This document shows positions 55,708 to 64,000 of a stretch of 64,000 bases of DNA, piece by piece. This stretch comes from Pseudomonas sp. Irchel 3A7. Its GTDB lineage: Bacteria > Pseudomonadota > Gammaproteobacteria > Pseudomonadales > Pseudomonadaceae. The DNA lies in assembly GCF_900187565.1 (NCBI RefSeq), contig NZ_FYED01000001.1:434001-498000 (forward strand), written 5' to 3'. The translations under genes were made by a program, and so were the position numbers. The notes below the pieces were generated by a model that worked only from the letters and a program-made list of their open reading frames with translations, was not told the origin of the DNA and did no database searches. How positions within the stretch are numbered: the first letter of the stretch is position 1; each line of letters begins with the position of its first letter.

Positions 55708-56502
55708 ATGGCCTTGCTACAGCTGGAGCGCATCAGCGCACAGTACCCAGGCAGCCCTACACCTGTGCTGGCGGATATTTCCCTGACCCTGGGGCCCCAG
55801 CAGCTGCTGGTCGCCCTCGGCCCGTCCGGCAGTGGCAAGACATCGCTGTTGAACCTGATTGCCGGTTTCGTCGAACCCAGCGCCGGGCGTATCACCCTCG
55901 ATGGCGTGCCGGTCAAAGGCCCGAGCGCTGAACGCGGCGTGGTGTTTCAGGATGATGCCCTGCTGCCCTGGCAGGACGTGCTGGCCAACGTGGGTTTCGG
56001 CTTGGAACTGGCTGGCATTGCTCGGGACAAACGCGAAATCCGGGCCAGGGAAATGCTCGCGTTGGTGGACCTTTCCGGTTTTGAAAACCGCCGCATATGG
56101 CAGCTTTCAGGCGGCCAGAAACAGCGCGTCGGCCTGGCCCGCGCGCTCGCCGCCGACCCGCGCGTGCTGCTGATGGACGAGCCCTTCGGCGCCCTCGACG
56201 CCTTTACCCGCGAGCAGATGCAGGAACTGCTGTTGCAAGTCTGGCGCCGCACTGCAAAACCGGTCTTCCTGATTACCCACGACATTGAAGAAGCAGTGTT
56301 CCTCGCCACCGACCTGATTTTGCTGGCACCCAATCCCGGGCAAATCGTCGAGCGCCTGAGCCTGGATTTCGGTCAGCGTTACGCCGCCGGTGAATCGGCC
56401 CGCTCGATCAAATCCGATCCGCGCTTTATCGAAACCCGCGAACACGTACTCGCCAAAGTGTTCTCCCAACGCAGTGCCACCCAGCGTCAGGAGCACGCAT
56501 GA
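55708..56502 (+). CDS. tauB: Taurine ABC transporter ATP-binding protein
   Basis: A 264-residue ATPase: Walker [20 protein letters not shown]-loop [11 protein letters not shown], signature [15 protein letters not shown], Walker [13 protein letters not shown] and H-loop [13 protein letters not shown]. The FQDDALLPW sequence is typical of TauB/SsuB. It begins 16 bases after tauA, and its stop overlaps tauC (ATGA at 56499). Confidence 0.95.
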   Translation: MALLQLERISAQYPGSPTPVLADISLTLGPQQLLVALGPSGSGKTSLLNLIAGFVEPSAGRITLDGVPVKGPSAERGVVFQDDALLPWQDVLANVGFGLELAGIARDKREIRAREMLALVDLSGFENRRIWQLSGGQKQRVGLARALAADPRVLLMDEPFGALDAFTREQMQELLLQVWRRTAKPVFLITHDIEEAVFLATDLILLAPNPGQIVERLSLDFGQRYAAGESARSIKSDPRFIETREHVLAKVFSQRSATQRQEHA

Positions 56503-57332
56503 GCAGCTACGAAATTCCCGCCGCCGCGGTAAAAACCGGGGCCACCGTGATTGCGCTCCGTCGCAGTTTGAGCACTCGCTGGATCAGCCTGCTGACGCTG
56601 GTGGTACTCATTGTCATCTGGTGGGCCGTAACGGCGAGCGGGTTGATCGAACCGCTGTTCCTGCCGCCACCTTCCGCCGTGCTGCAAAAAGGCTGGCTGC
56701 TGGCGACCAGCGGATACATGGATTCGACCCTGTGGCAGCACTTGGGCGCGAGCCTTGGCCGCATTGGCCTGGGCCTCGGTTTTGCGGTACTGACTGCCGT
56801 GCCGGTCGGGATTGCCATCGGTGCCAACCGTATCGCCCGGGGCGTACTGGATCCGCTGATCGAGTTCTACCGCCCTATTCCGCCGTTGGCTTATCTGCCG
56901 TTGATCGTGATCTGGTGCGGCATCGGCGAACTGTCGAAAGTTCTGCTGATCTACCTGGCGATTTTCGCGCCGATCGCCATTGCGACCGCCACCGGCGTAC
57001 GCACCGTCGACCCGGCCAAGTTGCGCGCCGCGCAGTCGCTGGGCGCAACACGGTCGCAGCTGATTCGCCATGTGATTCTGCCGAGTGCGCTACCGGACAT
57101 TTTGACCGGGGTGCGAATCGGCCTGGGCGTGGGCTGGTCGACACTGGTCGCCGCCGAACTGATCGCTGCCACCAGCGGTTTGGGTTTCATGGTGCAGTCA
57201 GCCGCGCAGTTCCTGGTCACCGATGTGGTGGTGCTGGGGATTCTGGTGATCGCGTTGATCGCCTTCGCCATGGAAATGGGTTTGCGCGCCCTGCAACGCA
57301 AACTCGTGCCGTGGCATGGCCAGGCCCACTGA
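56499..57332 (+). CDS. tauC: Taurine ABC transporter permease
   Basis: A 277-residue inner-membrane permease with about six TM segments; the EAA loop is [55 protein letters not shown] is shared by TauC/SsuC. It is coupled to tauB; a REPIN separates it from tauD. Confidence 0.95.
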   Translation: MSSYEIPAAAVKTGATVIALRRSLSTRWISLLTLVVLIVIWWAVTASGLIEPLFLPPPSAVLQKGWLLATSGYMDSTLWQHLGASLGRIGLGLGFAVLTAVPVGIAIGANRIARGVLDPLIEFYRPIPPLAYLPLIVIWCGIGELSKVLLIYLAIFAPIAIATATGVRTVDPAKLRAAQSLGATRSQLIRHVILPSALPDILTGVRIGLGVGWSTLVAAELIAATSGLGFMVQSAAQFLVTDVVVLGILVIALIAFAMEMGLRALQRKLVPWHGQAH

Positions 57333-57354
57333 TTTTTCGTCATGTGAATAACCC

Positions 57355-57443
57355 TGTGGGAGCGAGCCTGCTCGCGAATGCAGAGTGTCAGGCGACATTT
57401 CAGTGACTGACACACCGCTTTCGCGAGCAGGCTCGCTCCCACA
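57355..57443. repeat. REPIN inside the tau operon
   Basis: Arms TGTGGGAGCGAGCCTGCTCG at 57355 and its reverse complement ending at 57443 occupy most of the tauC-tauD gap. It is likely transcribed and may affect relative expression. Confidence 0.9.
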
Positions 57444-57479
57444 GGGAAACGGATACACCCCGAATTGAAGAGAACTTTC

Positions 57480-58322
57480 ATGAGTATCTTGACCATCGTC
57501 CCCTTAAGCTCCGCCCTCGGCGCGCAAATCAGCGGCGTCGATATCAGCCAGCCGCTGAACCTGGAACAGCGCGACGCCATCGAGCAAGCGCTGCTCAAGC
57601 ATCAGGTGCTGTTCTTCCGCGACCAGCCCATCACGCCGCCGCAACAAGCACGTTTCGCCGCCAATTTCGGCGACCTGCACATTCACCCGATTTACCCGAA
57701 CGTCCCGGAGCAACCGGAGGTGCTGATCCTCGACACCGCCGTGACCGACGTGCGCGACAACGCGATCTGGCACACTGACGTGACCTTCCTGCCGACCCCG
57801 GCCATGGGCGCGGTCCTCAGTGCCAAGCTGCTGCCGGAGTTTGGCGGCGATACCCTCTGGGCCAGCGGCATTGCTGCCTACGAAGCCTTGTCGGCGCCGA
57901 TGAAAGCCCTGCTCGAAGGGTTGACCGCCACCCACGATTTCACCCGTTCGTTCCCGCTGGAGCGCTACGGCAACACGCCTGAGGCGCTGGCCCAATGGGA
58001 AGAAGCACGACGCAAGAATCCGCCGCTGTCGCACCCGGTGATCCGCACGCACCCGGTGAGCGGGCGCCGCTCGCTGTTCGTCAATGAAGGCTTCACCTCG
58101 AAGATCAACGAACTGTCGGAAACCGAGAGCGAAGCCATTCTGAAATTCCTGTTCGCCCACGCCACCCGACCGGAATTCACCATTCGCTGGCGCTGGCAGA
58201 AAGACGACATCGCGTTCTGGGACAACCGCGTGACCCAGCATTACGCGGTGGATGATTACCGGCCGGCGCGGCGGGTGATGCAGCGGGCGACGGTGTTGGG
58301 GGATGTGCCTTTCTTTCGCTGA
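57480..58322 (+). CDS. tauD: Taurine dioxygenase
   Basis: A 280-residue Fe(II)/2-oxoglutarate dioxygenase that oxidises taurine to sulfite and aminoacetaldehyde under sulfur limitation. The iron ligands are His and Asp in [14 protein letters not shown] and His in [17 protein letters not shown], whose arginines bind oxoglutarate. ATG 57480 has GAAGAGA upstream and gives the family start [16 protein letters not shown]. It completes tauABCD. Confidence 0.95.
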   Translation: MSILTIVPLSSALGAQISGVDISQPLNLEQRDAIEQALLKHQVLFFRDQPITPPQQARFAANFGDLHIHPIYPNVPEQPEVLILDTAVTDVRDNAIWHTDVTFLPTPAMGAVLSAKLLPEFGGDTLWASGIAAYEALSAPMKALLEGLTATHDFTRSFPLERYGNTPEALAQWEEARRKNPPLSHPVIRTHPVSGRRSLFVNEGFTSKINELSETESEAILKFLFAHATRPEFTIRWRWQKDDIAFWDNRVTQHYAVDDYRPARRVMQRATVLGDVPFFR

Positions 58323-58354
58323 TCAGCCAGTTTTGTACTGACCTTGATGGCCCC

Positions 58355-58426
58355 TTCGCGAGCAGGCTCGCTCCCACAGGGTTTGTGCGAACACAGATCC
58401 ACTGTGGGAGCGAGCCTGCTTGCGAA
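58355..58426. repeat. REPIN after tauD
   Basis: TTCGCGAGCAGGCTCGCTCC arm at 58355 and a reverse complement ending at 58426 with one mismatch (TGCTTGCGAA). Confidence 0.88.
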
Positions 58427-58464
58427 GAGGCCGGAACAGGCGCCGCAAGTCCGGCGCCCGACAC

Positions 58465-59502
58465 TCACTCAGCGGTCGAAGGCTTCTCCCAAAGATTGAT
58501 CCCACCCTCCTGGGCAAACCGATCAATCTCTGCCAACTCCTCTGCGCTAAAGCTCAGATTCTTCAACGCCCCGACGTTCTCGATGATCTGCTCCGGCCGG
58601 CTCGCGCCGATCAGCGCCGAGGTCACCCGCGGATCGCGCAGGGTCCAGGCCAGCGCCAGTTGCGCCAGGCTCTGACCACGAAGTTTGGCAATCTCGTTCA
58701 ACGCCCGCACATGAGCGATGTTGGCCTCGGACAGGTGAGCAGCCTGCAACGAACCACCCCCCGGACGATTCACCCGCGCATCCGCCGGCACGCCGTTGAG
58801 GTACTTGTCCGTCAGCAATCCCTGCGCCAGCGGCGTGAAGGCAATCACGCCGGTGCCGAGCTCATCAGTGGTGTCCAACAGGTCTTTTTCCACCCAGCGA
58901 TTGAGCAGGTTGTACGCCGGCTGATGGATCAGCAACGGCACTTTCCATTCCTTGAGCAACGCGGCCATTTCCCGGGTTTTCACCCCGGAATACGATGAGA
59001 TACCGATGTACAAGGCCTTGCCCTGTTGCACCGCAGTGGCCAGGGCGCCGGCGGTTTCTTCCAGCGGAGTATCTGGATCGAAGCGGTGGGAGTAGAAGAT
59101 GTCGACATAATCCAGGCCCAAGCGTTGCAGGCTCTGGTCGAGGCTGGCCAGCACGTATTTGCGCGAACCGCCGCCCTGACCGTAAGGGCCGGGCCACATG
59201 TCCCAACCGGCCTTGCTGGAGATGATCAGCTCATCGCGATACTGCTTGAAGTCTTCACGCAGCAGCCGGCCAAAGTTGATTTCGGCGCTGCCGTACGGCG
59301 GGCCGTAGTTGTTGGCCAGGTCGAAATGGTTGATGCCCAGGTCGAACGCCGTACGCAACAGCGCACGCTGGGTGTCGATCGGCGTGCTGTCACCAAAGTT
59401 GTGCCACAGGCCCAGGGACAATGCCGGCAGCACCAGCCCGCTGCGGCCCACGCGGCGGTAAGGAATGGAGTCATAACGGTTTTCGGCAGCGGTGTAAGTC
59501 AT
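58465..59502 (-). CDS. Aldo/keto reductase, L-glyceraldehyde 3-phosphate reductase-like (YghZ)
   Basis: A 345-residue (alpha/beta)8 reductase. The catalytic tetrad is visible: Asp in NHFDLANNYGPPYG (with Tyr), Lys in LIISSKAGWDMWPGPYGQGG and His in DIFYSHRFDPDTPLEET. The GPYGQGGSRKY stretch is typical of YghZ/Kv-beta-like enzymes that detoxify L-glyceraldehyde 3-phosphate with NADPH. Followed by a REPIN. Confidence 0.9.
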   Translation of the reverse strand: MTYTAAENRYDSIPYRRVGRSGLVLPALSLGLWHNFGDSTPIDTQRALLRTAFDLGINHFDLANNYGPPYGSAEINFGRLLREDFKQYRDELIISSKAGWDMWPGPYGQGGGSRKYVLASLDQSLQRLGLDYVDIFYSHRFDPDTPLEETAGALATAVQQGKALYIGISSYSGVKTREMAALLKEWKVPLLIHQPAYNLLNRWVEKDLLDTTDELGTGVIAFTPLAQGLLTDKYLNGVPADARVNRPGGGSLQAAHLSEANIAHVRALNEIAKLRGQSLAQLALAWTLRDPRVTSALIGASRPEQIIENVGALKNLSFSAEELAEIDRFAQEGGINLWEKPSTAE

Positions 59503-59656
59503 CGAATCCTCTCTTGTCGGTCTTGAATCTGGTCTCGACTGCTTCGCCAGTCGCCCAGCATACGCCCAGATAAACGCTAAAAAACCGTGGACTCGACTAA
59601 TTGCTGAAACGTTTCACAGATTTCATCTTCGACGACATGACAAATGCAAAAGATCT

Positions 59657-60547
59657 TTATCTCGCCCCCGCAAACACCTCCCCCAACCAATCCACAAACA
59701 CCCGGACCCGCGGCGACATATGTCGGTTGTGCGGATAGAGCACCGAGACCGGCATCGGTGGCGGTGGTGTGTCGATGAGGATTTCCTTGATCAGCCCCTG
59801 GGCGATTTGCGTTTCCATGCGGTAGTGCGGGCATTGGATCAGGCCGAGGCCGGCAATGGCCGAGGCGGCGTAGATTTCTGCGCCAGACACCGCCACCGCG
59901 CCCTCGATAGTCACTTCCCTGAGTTGGCCAGCGACCATGAATTCGAAGGGAAACTGCTTGGCGGTGGTGCGGGAAACGTAGTTCACGGCGCGATGCTTTT
60001 TCAGGTCGTCGAGGCTTTTCGGTTCGCCATACTTGCGCAGGTAGGCGGGACTGGCGCAGGTGATCTGGCGCAGGCTGGCGACACGTTTGCCGATCAATGC
60101 AGAGTCGCTCAGAGTACCGGCTCGCAGCACGCAGTCGACACCTTCGCCGATCAGGTCAACCAGACGGTCGGCTTCGCTGATGGACAGTTCGATGTCCGGG
60201 TAACGCGCCATGAATTGCGGCAAGGCCGGGATCACGAAGTGCCTGGCCAACGTGCCGTGCAAATCGACCCGCAGCCGCCCTTTCGGTGCCACGCTGCGAA
60301 ACGCCAGCTCGGCCTCTTCCAGCTCTGCCAGCAATTGCACACAACGCCGGTAGTACGCCTCACCATCCAGCGTAGGGCGCACCTTGCGCGTGCTGCGCTC
60401 CAGTAAACGAGTGCCGAGCCAGGCTTCGAACTGGTTCAGGGTGTGGGTCAGCGTCGCGCGCGGCAGATCCAGGTCATTCGCGGCCAGGGTAAAGCTGCTC
60501 CGCTCATAGATCCGCACGAACACTTTCATCGCTTTGACCTGATCCAC
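59657..60547 (-). CDS. LysR-family transcriptional regulator
   Basis: A 296-residue LysR protein: HTH AMKVFVRIYERSSFTLAAND, LDLPRATLTHTLNQFEAWLG, then the PbpR/CrgA-type effector domain (GRLRVDLHGTLARHFVIPAL). The start is GTG 60547 (MDQVKAMKVF) with GAGGAG upstream; the frame stays open far upstream, but that part overlaps the divergent SDR. The 114-base divergent gap to the SDR makes that gene its likely target. Confidence 0.9.
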   Translation of the reverse strand: MDQVKAMKVFVRIYERSSFTLAANDLDLPRATLTHTLNQFEAWLGTRLLERSTRKVRPTLDGEAYYRRCVQLLAELEEAELAFRSVAPKGRLRVDLHGTLARHFVIPALPQFMARYPDIELSISEADRLVDLIGEGVDCVLRAGTLSDSALIGKRVASLRQITCASPAYLRKYGEPKSLDDLKKHRAVNYVSRTTAKQFPFEFMVAGQLREVTIEGAVAVSGAEIYAASAIAGLGLIQCPHYRMETQIAQGLIKEILIDTPPPPMPVSVLYPHNRHMSPRVRVFVDWLGEVFAGAR

Positions 60548-60661
60548 AGCGGGCTCCTCGATTGTTGGCGATTTTTGAACAGTAAAGGCAACTCTGGTGC
60601 ATTTATCGGCCTGAGTAAACATGTGAAATTGGCTCCACACCCCATCAACAGGAACAACGCC

Positions 60662-61402
60662 ATGACCTCTCAAACGTCGACAGTTGCCATCGTCACCGGC
60701 GCCTCCCGCGGCATCGGCGCAGTCATCGCCAGACAACTGGCCAGCGAAGGTTTTGCTGTCGCCATCAACTACGCCAACAGCGCCAGCGAAGCGTCCAGAT
60801 TGGTGGTGGAATTGCGTCAGGCCGGCCATCGAGCCATAGCGATCAAGGCTGACGTAGCCAAGGCTGACGACGTGCGCCGGATGTTCGACGAGACCGAAAC
60901 ACAGTTGGGCAAGGTCGATGTGTTGGTGAACAACGCTGGCATTCTCAAGGTCATGCCGTTGGCGCAACACAGCGACGAGTTGTTTGAGCAGACCTTCGAC
61001 ATTCACGCCCGCGGTACTTTCAACACGCTGCGTGAGGCCGCTACGCGTCTGAACAGCGGTGGCCGGATCATCAACTTCTCCAGCAGCACGGTCGGTCTGA
61101 ATCTGCCGGGCTATGCCGTGTACATCGCCAGCAAAGCGGCGGTGGAGTCATTGACCCAGGTGTTCGCCAAGGAAATGCGCGGGCGCAACATCACCGTCAA
61201 CGCGGTAGCGCCCGGGCCAGTTGCGACCGAGTTGTTTTTGCATGGCAAGAGTGAGGAGCAGATCCAGAATTTCGCCAACATGGCACCGCTGGAGCGGTTG
61301 GGGCAGCCGGAAGATATCGCCCGCGTCGTGTCCTTTTTGGCCGGGCCGGATTCCGCGTGGGTCAACGGGCAGATTCTGCGCGTCAATGGTGGGCTGGTTT
61401 AA
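60662..61402 (+). CDS. SDR-family oxidoreductase
   Basis: A 246-residue classical short-chain reductase, intact in all motifs: TGASRGIG, NNAG, serine in INFSSSTVG and YIASK with the catalytic Tyr and Lys. The opening VAIVTGASRGIGAVIARQLA and AINYANSASEA resemble 3-oxoacyl-ACP reductase-like NADP-dependent members. Substrate unknown. It is divergent from the LysR gene and probably controlled by it. Confidence 0.9.
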   Translation: MTSQTSTVAIVTGASRGIGAVIARQLASEGFAVAINYANSASEASRLVVELRQAGHRAIAIKADVAKADDVRRMFDETETQLGKVDVLVNNAGILKVMPLAQHSDELFEQTFDIHARGTFNTLREAATRLNSGGRIINFSSSTVGLNLPGYAVYIASKAAVESLTQVFAKEMRGRNITVNAVAPGPVATELFLHGKSEEQIQNFANMAPLERLGQPEDIARVVSFLAGPDSAWVNGQILRVNGGLV

Positions 61403-61432
61403 CTATGCTCAATCTGATACCGAGGTGACCCC

Positions 61433-61497
61433 TTCGCGAGCAGGCTCGCTCCCACAGGAGGCGCGGTGAACCTTGTGGGAGCGAGCCTGCTCGCGAA
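61433..61497. repeat. REPIN between SDR and small membrane protein
   Basis: Arm 61433-61456 and its reverse complement 61474-61497 enclose 17 bases. Confidence 0.9.
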
Positions 61498-61539
61498 GGC
61501 AGCCTCAAGGGCAATCACATCTGCAGGACAAAACCCACC

Positions 61540-61800
61540 ATGCACACCACCATCATCATCACCTTCGGCCTGATCCTCCTCGCCCTGATGCTCTACATCG
61601 GCGAAAAAATCGGCTTCACCCGCCCAATCCTGGCCTACTGCTTTATCGTGCTGTGGCTGGCGCTGACGTTGATCAATGGCGCGGTCGGCATGGTCCACGC
61701 CGGCCAGCCATTGAGTACGGAGTTGGTGGTCGGCAGCGCCGTGTTCGGTGTCCCGGTGGCGGCGCTGGTGTTGTTCATGGTGCTGACCACCGAGACGTGA
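61540..61800 (+). CDS. Small integral membrane protein
   Basis: An 86-residue protein with three predicted TM segments: about 4-20 (IIITFGLILLALMLYIG), 29-50 (ILAYCFIVLWLALTLING) and 63-82 (VVGSAVFGVPVAALVLFMVL). Hydrophobicity is typical of a real protein, and it converges on betT with only nine bases between stops. I do not recognise a family or function. Confidence 0.68.
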   Translation: MHTTIIITFGLILLALMLYIGEKIGFTRPILAYCFIVLWLALTLINGAVGMVHAGQPLSTELVVGSAVFGVPVAALVLFMVLTTET

Positions 61801-61809
61801 AAAATCCGA

Positions 61810-63804
61810 TCAACGCACCAGGTGCAAGAACTGCATGTGCCGCTCGTACTGATCAAGGATGTCGTTGATCACCTGCTCGCGGGTGTAACCCACCAGATCG
61901 TAATCTTGACTGCCCTCGCTCAAATGCACCTCGGCCCGGTAATAACGACGGTTGTTGAGCTCCTTCGAACCCATGCCGCCACGGGCGAACGATGGCGTGA
62001 AATAGCCGCGCATCTGCACCTGGTAGATAAACGGATGCTGATCGCCGTGGCCGATCTCCAGGCTGACACTGTCATTGACCGGTTCGGGATGGGTAACGAC
62101 GCTAAGCCCTTTTTCGATGAACACCGCCGACACCTCTTCGATGGCCGGCCGTACTGTCGAATCGAGGAAGCGATACACCTCGTCCCGCGATGGAAAATGC
62201 ACCGCCTGGCTCAGGCGCTGACGCCAACCACCGCGCCGCGAACCGGACACCGGCGCCAGGGAATGCATTTGCGCGATCTGCTTCTGCGATTCCAGATAAA
62301 ACGCCTTGTGCAGTCCCCACATCATCAATAGCAAGATCAGCGAGAACGGCAGCGAGGTCAGCACCACCGCCGACTTCAGCGCATCGATGCTGCCGGAGAA
62401 CAGCAGCGCACTGGTCACCAACGCGGTCATCGCGCCCCAGAACACCCGCAGCCATTTCGGCCCGTCTTCATCCGGGCCACCACCCTTGGCGGACAGCGTC
62501 GACAGCACCACGGTGCCGGAGTCGGCGGAAGTGACGAAGAACACGAAACTGATGAACACCGTGACTGCAATCACGGTTTTGCTCCATGGGTAGGTTTCCA
62601 GCAGCAGGTAAAGGGTCATCGACGGGTTGTCGAGGGCCGACATGCCCAGCGCCGACATACCATGATTGAGCACCTGATCGATCGCGCTATTGCCGAAAAT
62701 CGACATCCACGCCAGGGTGAAACCGAGCGGAATCAACAGCACGCCAAAGACGAATTCGCGGATGGTCCGGCCACGGGAAATCCGCGCGATGAACAGGCCC
62801 ACGAACGGCGACCAGGCAATCCACCAGGCCCAATAGAACACTGTCCAGCCACCCAGCCAGTCGCTGGGCTTGTCGTAGGCATACAGGTCGAAACTCTTCA
62901 TCGGCAAGGCGCCGAGGTAATCGCCGAGGTTCTGGATCAAGGTGTTGAGCAGGTGCTGCGTGGGGCCGGCGAACAACACGAACAGCAGCAGCGCACAGGC
63001 CAGCAGCATGTTGATGTCCGACATCACCCGCACGCCTTTATCGACACCGGACACCGCCACGACGATCGCCGCGCCCATCATCAGCGTGATCAGTCCGACT
63101 TGTATCCACTGGGTGTGGGCGATGCCGAACAGGTAGTCCAGGCCCGAGTTGAGGTGCAACACACCAAAGCCCATGTCGGCACCGAGGCCGAACACCGTGG
63201 CGATGATGCCGAAGCCGTCCACCGCGTAACCGATGGGGCCATTGATGCGCTTGCCGATCAGCGGATACAGCGCCGAGCGCAGGGCCAGCGGCAGGTTGTG
63301 GCGGTAAGCGAAGTAGGCCAGCGCCATGCCGACGAAGGCGAATACACCCCAGCCATGCAGCCCCCAGTGCAGAAACAGAATCTGCATCGCCTGGCGCGCC
63401 GCATCCGCCGTGCCCGCCTCGCCTTGTGGCGGCTGCAGCATGTGGGTCAAGGGTTCGGACACGCAGAAGAAAAACAAGGTGATGCTGATTCCCGCGGCGA
63501 ACAGCATGCCGGCCCAGGACAGGTAACTGAATTCGGGCTCGTCGTGGTCGGCACCGAGTTTGATCTTGCCGTAGCCCGATAACGCGGTGACCACCACGAA
63601 GACCAGATACAGGGTCATCGCCAGCAGGTAGTACCAGCCAACCGTGTTGGCTGCCCAGTTTTGCGCCGCCAGAAGCCAGGCACCGGCCTGCTCGGGCATG
63701 GCCATGACTACGACGCCGAACAACAGAATGAAGCTCGCGGCGAACCAGAACACCGGCGGGTTCATGCGGACCTGGCCGCTTGAAGGAATTGATGATGCAC
63801 TCAT
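61810..63804 (-). CDS. betT: BCCT-family choline transporter BetT
   Basis: A 664-residue betaine/carnitine/choline transporter with 12 TM segments; the signature is WTVFYWAWWIAWSPFVGLFI followed by ARISRGRTIREF. The N-terminus VFWFAASFILLFGVVVMAMP and a long cytoplasmic C-terminal domain (from about residue 510, ending DQYERHMQFLHLVR) match BetT, whose tail tunes activity to osmolarity. It imports choline for glycine betaine synthesis. A perfect palindrome upstream is the likely BetI site. Confidence 0.93.
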   Translation of the reverse strand: MSASSIPSSGQVRMNPPVFWFAASFILLFGVVVMAMPEQAGAWLLAAQNWAANTVGWYYLLAMTLYLVFVVVTALSGYGKIKLGADHDEPEFSYLSWAGMLFAAGISITLFFFCVSEPLTHMLQPPQGEAGTADAARQAMQILFLHWGLHGWGVFAFVGMALAYFAYRHNLPLALRSALYPLIGKRINGPIGYAVDGFGIIATVFGLGADMGFGVLHLNSGLDYLFGIAHTQWIQVGLITLMMGAAIVVAVSGVDKGVRVMSDINMLLACALLLFVLFAGPTQHLLNTLIQNLGDYLGALPMKSFDLYAYDKPSDWLGGWTVFYWAWWIAWSPFVGLFIARISRGRTIREFVFGVLLIPLGFTLAWMSIFGNSAIDQVLNHGMSALGMSALDNPSMTLYLLLETYPWSKTVIAVTVFISFVFFVTSADSGTVVLSTLSAKGGGPDEDGPKWLRVFWGAMTALVTSALLFSGSIDALKSAVVLTSLPFSLILLLMMWGLHKAFYLESQKQIAQMHSLAPVSGSRRGGWRQRLSQAVHFPSRDEVYRFLDSTVRPAIEEVSAVFIEKGLSVVTHPEPVNDSVSLEIGHGDQHPFIYQVQMRGYFTPSFARGGMGSKELNNRRYYRAEVHLSEGSQDYDLVGYTREQVINDILDQYERHMQFLHLVR

Positions 63805-63895
63805 GAACGGTGCACCTCGAAGGGGTAAATCGTGGCTGTAGAAATCGGACTCAGCAAAGGCAAGCCTCCTGTTGTGAGCGGGCAGCGAACCACCG

Positions 63896-63925
63896 GTTTA
63901 ACTTGAATGAACGTTCAAGTTAAAC
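63896..63925. promoter_or_regulatory. BetI-type operator
   Basis: A perfect 12-bp inverted repeat GTTTAACTTGAA / TTCAAGTTAAAC around TGAACG, 92 bases upstream of betT. The core TGAACGTTCA is typical of BetI (TetR-family) choline-responsive operators. The gene to the right, outside the window, may be betI. Confidence 0.75.
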
Positions 63926-64000
63926 ATGGATAGGGTGCTAAGGACTAATCGCAGGGCTGGGCGGTCGTGTTTGAACACTAGCTCAAGCAGGGGTTTGAGG

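Noticed and set aside
60443..60661. N-terminal extension of the SDR at 60662
   Set aside because: The extension overlaps the divergent LysR start; the ATG at 60662 gives the standard SDR N-terminus.

Overview
The window is chromosomal DNA of a fluorescent-group Pseudomonas. This is inferred from gene content and order: cysQ-nudE-yrfG, fdhD with a YdeP-type oxidoreductase, pckA-hslO-hslR, rimABK, envZ/ompR, tex and gshA. High-GC codon use and many copies of the TGTGGGAGCGAGCCTGCTCG intergenic repeat fit the same group. No sequence search was possible, so all names rest on motifs, length and context.

Layout. 1-4.0 kb: polar amino-acid ABC importer (ATPase cut by the window edge, binding protein, two permeases) and a methyltransferase. 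4.0-6.1 kb: small accessory pocket around a tRNA-Thr(UGU), with a hexapeptide acetyltransferase on one side and a family-25 glycosyltransferase on the other; a 43-bp terminator sequence is duplicated around the glycosyltransferase. 6.1-7.7 kb: SDR, FrnE-type DsbA and tautomerase. 7.8-8.9 kb: a toxin-antitoxin-like pair facing each other tail to tail, then a repeat array. 8.9-13.2 kb: four-carbon acid-sugar (probably threonate) catabolic operon with its DeoR regulator and a strong operator, followed by an OprD porin and a TonB receptor. 17.8-26.4 kb: agmatine-to-putrescine genes aguB-aguA, a kinase-phospholyase fusion protein, and a DctB/DctD-like two-component system. 26.4-37.5 kb: housekeeping genes (thioesterase, cysQ, nudE, yrfG, kbp, LysR, fdhD, FdhF/YdeP, glycine-zipper protein, RecQ). 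37.9-41.4 kb: second accessory pocket with two DUF6124 paralogues, a highly structured leader, a hipBA module with an operator array, and a DUF1493 protein. 41.4-54.4 kb: EamA transporter, pckA, hslO, hslR, rimA-rimB-rimK (rimA is only 46 codons), envZ/ompR, tex, thioesterase and gshA. 54.7-58.3 kb: tauABCD. 58.5-63.9 kb: aldo/keto reductase, a divergent LysR/SDR pair, and BetT with a perfect BetI-type palindrome at the right edge.

Genes that work together: the importer; kdgT-dtnK-pdxA2 (uptake, phosphorylation, oxidation/decarboxylation); aguBA; FdhD maturing the molybdoenzyme translationally coupled to it; RimA/RimB/RimK acting on ribosomal protein S6 tails; TauABC feeding TauD. The most unusual items are the convergent toxin-antitoxin pair, the approximately 230-nt structured leader before the second DUF6124 gene, the SDR lacking its catalytic tyrosine, and the duplicated terminator beside tRNA-Thr.
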